Part shown: positions 14,328 through 18,096 of the stretch, piece after piece | Numbering within the stretch: the stretch's first letter is position 1 | Layout of the letters: every line of letters starts with the position of its first letter | Source of the DNA: an uncultured Mailhella sp. | GTDB taxonomy: Bacteria; Desulfobacterota; Desulfovibrionia; Desulfovibrionales; Desulfovibrionaceae | Reading direction: 5' to 3' | Length of the DNA stretch: 18,096 nucleotides | Assembly: GCA_910577155.1 (NCBI GenBank) | Contig: CAJTMS010000038.1 | Location: 2,881-20,976, forward strand | Program-made: the position numbers and the translations under genes | Notes under the pieces: model-generated | Seen by the model: the letters and a program-made list of their open reading frames with translations, nothing else | Databases searched by the model: none | Told to the model about the DNA's origin: nothing

Positions 14328-15211
14328 AACTTTGCCTTGGTACTGTACAATTTGGCATGGAATACGGCGTTGCCAAAGATGTAAAACCTTCTTTGGCTCA
14401 AGCATTGGATATTCTTGACTATGCTTTTTCAAATGATATTACAGCGTTTGATACCGCCGGCGGCTATGGTAATGCAGAGGAAGTTCTTGGCGAATTTTTA
14501 AAAAATCATCAAACAGACAGGCAACAACTGCACATTGTCACTAAAACAGGAAACTGTCTGGATAACGTGGAAAAAAACAAATACATCTCCACATTGCAAA
14601 AAAAATTATCAGAATCTTTAATAAGACTGCACACGGATTATATCGATACATATTTATTCCACACAGCTCAGTATGCCTATGAAGATGAAAAACTGCATGC
14701 TCTTCACCAATTAAAAAAAGAGGGACTGATAAAGCACTGCGGGGTTTCTGTTTATCAGCCGAAAGAAGCATTATCTGCCATAAACAGTGGATTTGTAGAT
14801 TTTATCCAGCTTCCTTTTAATCTTTTTGACCATCGTTTTTATAATGAAAAGGTCTTTGCACTGGCAAAAGAAAAAAATATTATTATTCATACACGCAGTA
14901 CCTTTTTGCAGGGTTTATTTGCCATGGATCTTGAAAAAATACCTCCATTTCTTAGTATTGCTCTTTCCCCGCTGTGTGAATTAGAAAAACTCTGTACTAA
15001 ACACGATTTAACGAAACTTGAACTGGCAATGGCATTTGTGAAAAGTTTTCCTGAAATCACCAATATTATTATAGGGGTAAACACACTCGAACAGCTAAAA
15101 ATCAATTTACAGCTATATACTAAAAATATAGAATATGACTTATCACAAAAAATTTTAAAACAATTTAATAATCTCAATGAAAAAATTTATCTCCCAACCT
15201 TATGGGAATAA
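14324..15211 (+). CDS. Aldo/keto reductase in the pseudaminic-type operon
   Basis: This 295-residue TIM-barrel protein belongs to the NAD(P)H-dependent aldo/keto reductase superfamily. The full catalytic tetrad can be placed: D43 and Y48 in FDTAGGYGNAE, K74 in IVTKTG and H113 in YLFHTAQ. The late block IIIGVNTLEQLKINL is the usual cofactor-binding end. Its start ATG overlaps the pseC stop (ATGA) and the class III aminotransferase gene follows 10 nt downstream, so it is firmly in the operon. The standard Pse pathway needs no reductase. It may reduce a keto-sugar or a small aldehyde or ketone that becomes a substituent. Substrate unknown. Confidence 0.88.
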   Translation: MKLCLGTVQFGMEYGVAKDVKPSLAQALDILDYAFSNDITAFDTAGGYGNAEEVLGEFLKNHQTDRQQLHIVTKTGNCLDNVEKNKYISTLQKKLSESLIRLHTDYIDTYLFHTAQYAYEDEKLHALHQLKKEGLIKHCGVSVYQPKEALSAINSGFVDFIQLPFNLFDHRFYNEKVFALAKEKNIIIHTRSTFLQGLFAMDLEKIPPFLSIALSPLCELEKLCTKHDLTKLELAMAFVKSFPEITNIIIGVNTLEQLKINLQLYTKNIEYDLSQKILKQFNNLNEKIYLPTLWE

Positions 15212-15221
15212 GGAAATAATT

Positions 15222-16535
15222 ATGAATACTCAAAAGACAAAAGCACTAAAAAATAAAGCCGTAAAACTTATCCCTGGCATGACCCAGCTTCTTTCCAAAC
15301 GCCCAGACAGATTTGGCCGTGAAATTTGGCCTACCTATTTCAAAGAAGCAAAGGGAGTTTCCATTACGGATTTAGACGATAATGTTTATTTGGATTTCAG
15401 CATTGGGGGCATTGGTGCAACCGTTCTTGGTTATGCTGATGAAGATGTTAATCAAGCTGTTATTGACGTAATCAATAAAGGCTCTGCAAGCACCCTTAAT
15501 GCCCCTGAAGAAGTGGAACTTGCGGAAAAGCTGATCGAACTCCACCCATGGGCAGGCATGGCGCGTTTTGCACGCTCGGGCGGAGAAGCAATGTCCATTG
15601 CCGTAAGAATAGCAAGAGCTGCCACAGGCAAAGACAAAGTAGTCTTTTGCGGCTATCACGGCTGGACAGATTGGTATATTGCGGCAAATCTAGGTAAAAA
15701 AGAAGCGTTAGACGATCACTGGATTGCCGGTCTTAATCCAAATGGTATCCCAAAAGGTTTAACGGGAACAGCCATTCCTTTTAAATATAATGAAATTGAT
15801 GACTTTAAAAATGCTATTAAACAAGCTGGCGACGACTTGGCAGCTATTGTTATGGAACCTATTAGAAATTTTGAACCAACACAAGAATTTCTCGATATTA
15901 TTCATAACACAGCAAAAGAAAAAAATATTCCTCTTGTTCTTGATGAAATTACGGCTGGTTTTAGAATTTGTAATGGCGGCGCCCATTTAAAACTTGGTTT
16001 TCATCCTGATATTGTAGTTTTTTCAAAAGCACTTGGCAATGGATTTCCAATTTCAGCCATTATCGGTAAAGAATGGATTATGAAATCCGCGCAAGATGCT
16101 TTTATCACCAGTACAAACTGGACTGAAAGAACCGGAAGTACGGCTGCTCTTGCGATGATTAATAAATTTGTAAAAAACGATGTTTCCAAGCATCTTTTAC
16201 ATATTGCCGATCTTGTTTGGAGCGGATGGGAAAAACTTAGCAACAAATATGGTTTTAATTTGCATTTGGGTGGTTTTAAGCCTCTTATCCATTTTGCTTT
16301 TCCCGATAATCACCTCTTGTATACTACCTATTTTACGCAGGAAATGCTCAAAAAAGGTTTTTTGGCAGGCTCCGGTTTTTACGCCATGTATGCTCATACA
16401 GAAGATGATGTAAAAAAATATCTGTCAGCCTGTGATGAAGTGTTTGCACAATTAAAACTTCATATTGAAAAAAATGATGTGCAAGCACAATTACAAAGCC
16501 AAATTGCCCAATCAGGTTTTGGCAGAATTAATTAG
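15222..16535 (+). CDS. HemL-like class III aminotransferase in the pseudaminic-type operon
   Basis: This 437-residue PLP enzyme resembles glutamate-1-semialdehyde 2,1-aminomutase and other class III aminotransferases. Landmarks are RFARSGGEAMSIAVRIAR (115-132) and CGYHGWTDWY, which bind the cofactor phosphate and ring, D241-E242 in LVLDEITAGFR, and the PLP lysine K269 in VFSKALGNGFP. I chose the ATG at 15222, seven bases after AGGA; an ATG at 15177 overlaps the reductase gene by 35 nt and lacks a site. Placement between the reductase and the PseF-type gene argues against a role in haem synthesis. More likely it transfers an amino group onto a sugar or side-chain precursor, perhaps made with the reductase. 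The product name GSA aminomutase should not be copied without proof. Confidence 0.87.
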   Translation: MNTQKTKALKNKAVKLIPGMTQLLSKRPDRFGREIWPTYFKEAKGVSITDLDDNVYLDFSIGGIGATVLGYADEDVNQAVIDVINKGSASTLNAPEEVELAEKLIELHPWAGMARFARSGGEAMSIAVRIARAATGKDKVVFCGYHGWTDWYIAANLGKKEALDDHWIAGLNPNGIPKGLTGTAIPFKYNEIDDFKNAIKQAGDDLAAIVMEPIRNFEPTQEFLDIIHNTAKEKNIPLVLDEITAGFRICNGGAHLKLGFHPDIVVFSKALGNGFPISAIIGKEWIMKSAQDAFITSTNWTERTGSTAALAMINKFVKNDVSKHLLHIADLVWSGWEKLSNKYGFNLHLGGFKPLIHFAFPDNHLLYTTYFTQEMLKKGFLAGSGFYAMYAHTEDDVKKYLSACDEVFAQLKLHIEKNDVQAQLQSQIAQSGFGRIN

Positions 16536-16543
16536 GACTATAT

Positions 16544-17233
16544 ATGAATATTGCCATTATTCCTGCTCGCTCTGGCTCAAAACGTATTCCTAAAAAAAAT
16601 ATAAAAGATTTTTTTGGAAAGCCCATGCTTGCATACGCCATTGAGGCCGCAATAAACGCTGCAATTTTTGATACCGTCATGGTTTCAACAGATTCAGAAG
16701 AAATTGCAGAAATTGCTCAAAAATACGGCGCAAAAGTACCCTTTTTAAGAAGTGCAAAAAATGCTTCTGATACAGCAACAACCTATGATGTTTTAGAAGA
16801 AGTACTACTTAGCTATCAAGAGCAAAATATTGTTTATGCTACAGTATGCTGTATATATCCTTGTGTACCGTTTTTAACGGGTGATATTTTAAAAGATGCA
16901 TATTCTTTTATGAACAAATACAGCGCAGTTATTCCTGTGTGCCAATATTCCGTTCCTATTGAATGGGCAATAAAAATTGAAAATAATATACTTCTTCCGT
17001 TTGATAAAGAAGCTCTCAATATTCGCTCACAAGATTTAACACCTAAATATTATGACGCGGGTATGTTTTACTTTTGCAGGCAAGAAGCATTGCTAAAAGA
17101 AAAAACTCTCATTACTTCAAATACATATGCATATATATTACCAGAGAATATTGTTCAAGACATTGATACAATTAATGACTGGCAAATGGCAGAATTGAAA
17201 TATCAGGTTTTACATAGTGCAGATAGGACTTAA
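16544..17233 (+). CDS. pseF: CMP-pseudaminic acid cytidylyltransferase, PseF type
   Basis: PseF activates a nonulosonic acid with CTP to give the CMP-sugar used by glycosyltransferases. The 229-residue protein opens with IIPARSGSKRIPKKNIKDF, the CTP-binding loop of the CMP-sialic acid synthetase family with R9, K13 and R14, followed by GKPMLAYAIEAA and VSTDSEEIAEIA. YYDAGMFYF in the C-terminal half is typical of PseF rather than NeuA. It lies 8 nt after the HemL-like gene, with AGGA as ribosome site, and overlaps the next gene by 17 nt. Context with pseB and pseC favours pseudaminic acid or a close relative; legionaminic acid cytidylyltransferase is a less likely alternative. Confidence 0.88.
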   Translation: MNIAIIPARSGSKRIPKKNIKDFFGKPMLAYAIEAAINAAIFDTVMVSTDSEEIAEIAQKYGAKVPFLRSAKNASDTATTYDVLEEVLLSYQEQNIVYATVCCIYPCVPFLTGDILKDAYSFMNKYSAVIPVCQYSVPIEWAIKIENNILLPFDKEALNIRSQDLTPKYYDAGMFYFCRQEALLKEKTLITSNTYAYILPENIVQDIDTINDWQMAELKYQVLHSADRT

Positions 17234-17969
17234 ACTTTGGTCAATCAATACCGACTTCTATTATGAAGAAGCGAAAAAGCTTTATAATCAAGGTTATTTT
17301 GATTATATTGAACTGTATGTTGTGCCTGATACATTGAACACATTGGAAAAATGGAAAGAGTTGGATATCCCCTTTATTCTGCATGCTCCCCATTTTATGC
17401 ATAACGTAAATCTGGCAGACAAAGATAAATTGAAATATAATAAAAGCATATATGCACAGGTAGAAATTTTCCGTCAGGAATTGAATACAGAGCATACCAT
17501 TGTTCATGCAGGGATGAATGGAACAATAAACGAAACTATCAGGCAATTACAAATTATCAAACCTCAAAATTTTCTCATTGAAAATAAACCCTATCTTCCG
17601 CCATTAATACCAGATTACAAATGTGTAGGAAGTACAATTGCCGAAATACAAAAAGTTCTCACAGAATTATCCTGTGGATTTTGCTTAGATATCGGACACG
17701 CTCTTTGCACGGCTAATTCTTTGAATTTGGAACCATATGCTTATTTAGCTGAATTTCAGACACTTTCCCCGATTATGTATCACCTTTCAGATGGGGATAT
17801 TCAATCTCCTTTAGATCAGCACTTACATTTTGGAGAAGGAAATTATAATCTAAAAAAAATATTTTCAATAATTAATCCACATGCAAAAATATCTATTGAA
17901 ACCAAAAAAAATTCAAAAGAAAATTTGAATGATTTTATTGAGGACATCAAATGCATCAAATTCTATTAA
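17217..17969 (+). CDS. TIM-barrel metalloenzyme (xylose isomerase/endonuclease IV-like) in the Pse operon
   Basis: This 250-residue protein has the pattern of the sugar-phosphate isomerase/epimerase superfamily. Candidate metal ligands occur strand by strand: E32 (IELY), H56/H59 (LHAPH), H97 (VHAG), E122 (IENK), D158/H161 (DIGHA), H189 and D192/D194 (YHLSDGD), H202/H204 (HLHFGEGN) and E228 (SIETK). The site looks complete, so the enzyme is probably active. The start is GTG at 17217, because the first barrel strand (IGLKLW) begins immediately; no ATG fits, and the overlap with pseF is 17 nt. The ribosome site is weak (AGG). The PseH-like gene overlaps its end by 19 nt. No known Pse step uses this fold. 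It may be an isomerase, epimerase or hydrolase of a modified sugar; function unknown. Confidence 0.8.
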   Translation: MQIGLKLWSINTDFYYEEAKKLYNQGYFDYIELYVVPDTLNTLEKWKELDIPFILHAPHFMHNVNLADKDKLKYNKSIYAQVEIFRQELNTEHTIVHAGMNGTINETIRQLQIIKPQNFLIENKPYLPPLIPDYKCVGSTIAEIQKVLTELSCGFCLDIGHALCTANSLNLEPYAYLAEFQTLSPIMYHLSDGDIQSPLDQHLHFGEGNYNLKKIFSIINPHAKISIETKKNSKENLNDFIEDIKCIKFY

Positions 17970-18096
17970 GATTTGCCGACTCTTCTGATATAAAAAATGT
18001 TTTTGAATTATCAAATTCATCTTTTGTACGTAATAACTCTATAAATAATAAAGAAATTTTATGGAATGAACATGTTGAATGGTTTAAAAATGAACT
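17951..18096 (+). CDS. PseH-like GNAT acetyltransferase, 3' end outside the window
   Basis: Forty-eight complete codons are present, starting at ATG 17951 with GAGG seven bases upstream, and the frame runs off the right edge. The segment begins LLRFADSSDIKNVFELSNS and continues VRNNS and WNEHVEWFKNE, the N-terminal pattern of GNAT acetyltransferases that acetylate the 4-amino group of the PseC product. This pattern is also seen when the domain is fused to or follows PseG. It overlaps the TIM-barrel gene by 19 nt. The acetyl-CoA binding motif would lie beyond the edge, so the call rests on the N terminus and context. Confidence 0.7.
   Translation, partial: MHQILLRFADSSDIKNVFELSNSSFVRNNSINNKEILWNEHVEWFKNE

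Noticed and set aside
1..18096. CRISPR arrays, insertion sequences, phage genes or riboswitches
   Set aside because: No regularly spaced repeats, transposase-like proteins, terminal inverted repeats with target duplications or recognisable riboswitch structures were seen; the only long exact repeat found is the tRNA-Lys pair.

Overview
The window looks like part of a Gram-negative, moderately AT-rich chromosome given over to cell-surface sugar synthesis. A MucR/Ros-type zinc-finger regulator, an AsmA-family envelope protein, a heptosyltransferase-like GT9 enzyme and tRNAs with encoded CCA ends fit a Desulfovibrionaceae-like delta-proteobacterium. That placement is an inference from gene content only; no rRNA is present to confirm it.

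Left block (about 77-6452, minus strand). A seven-gene operon starts from a good sigma70-type promoter at 6424-6452. The order of transcription is GT2 glycosyltransferase, rfbB, rfbA, rfbC, bioB, tlyA, GT9 glycosyltransferase. Gaps between genes are 0-12 nt, and the operon ends at an AT-only hairpin with a T tract (37-76). It makes dTDP-glucose, its 4-keto-6-deoxy derivative and the 3,5-epimerised product; the final reductase RmlD is not in the window. Biotin synthase and an rRNA methyltransferase are embedded among the glycan genes. A few codons of another minus-strand gene may lie at the extreme left edge.

Middle block (6476-9610). Two identical tRNA-Lys(TTT) genes lie on the minus strand, with their own promoter and terminator. 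Divergent from them, on the plus strand, are an AsmA-family protein gene, a small MucR-type regulator gene and tRNA-Leu(CAA), followed by a strong terminator. The 376 nt between tRNA-Leu and the next gene hold that terminator, a possible decayed coding remnant on the minus strand, and a promoter.

Right block (9818-18096, plus strand). Two transcription units follow. The first encodes UDP-glucuronate decarboxylase and UDP-glucose dehydrogenase, giving UDP-glucose to UDP-glucuronate to UDP-xylose. The second has its own promoter in the 77-nt gap and begins with pseB and pseC of the pseudaminic acid pathway. It continues with an aldo/keto reductase, a HemL-like class III aminotransferase, a PseF-type cytidylyltransferase, a TIM-barrel metalloenzyme of the xylose-isomerase/endonuclease IV type, and the start of a PseH-like acetyltransferase cut by the window edge. 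Genes in this unit overlap or nearly touch. PseG and PseI are not seen.

The most interesting feature is this pseudaminic-type operon. It carries three apparently intact enzymes (reductase, HemL-like aminotransferase, TIM-barrel) that the textbook Pse pathway does not need. They could make a modified nonulosonic acid or a side-chain building block, or one of them could replace a standard step.
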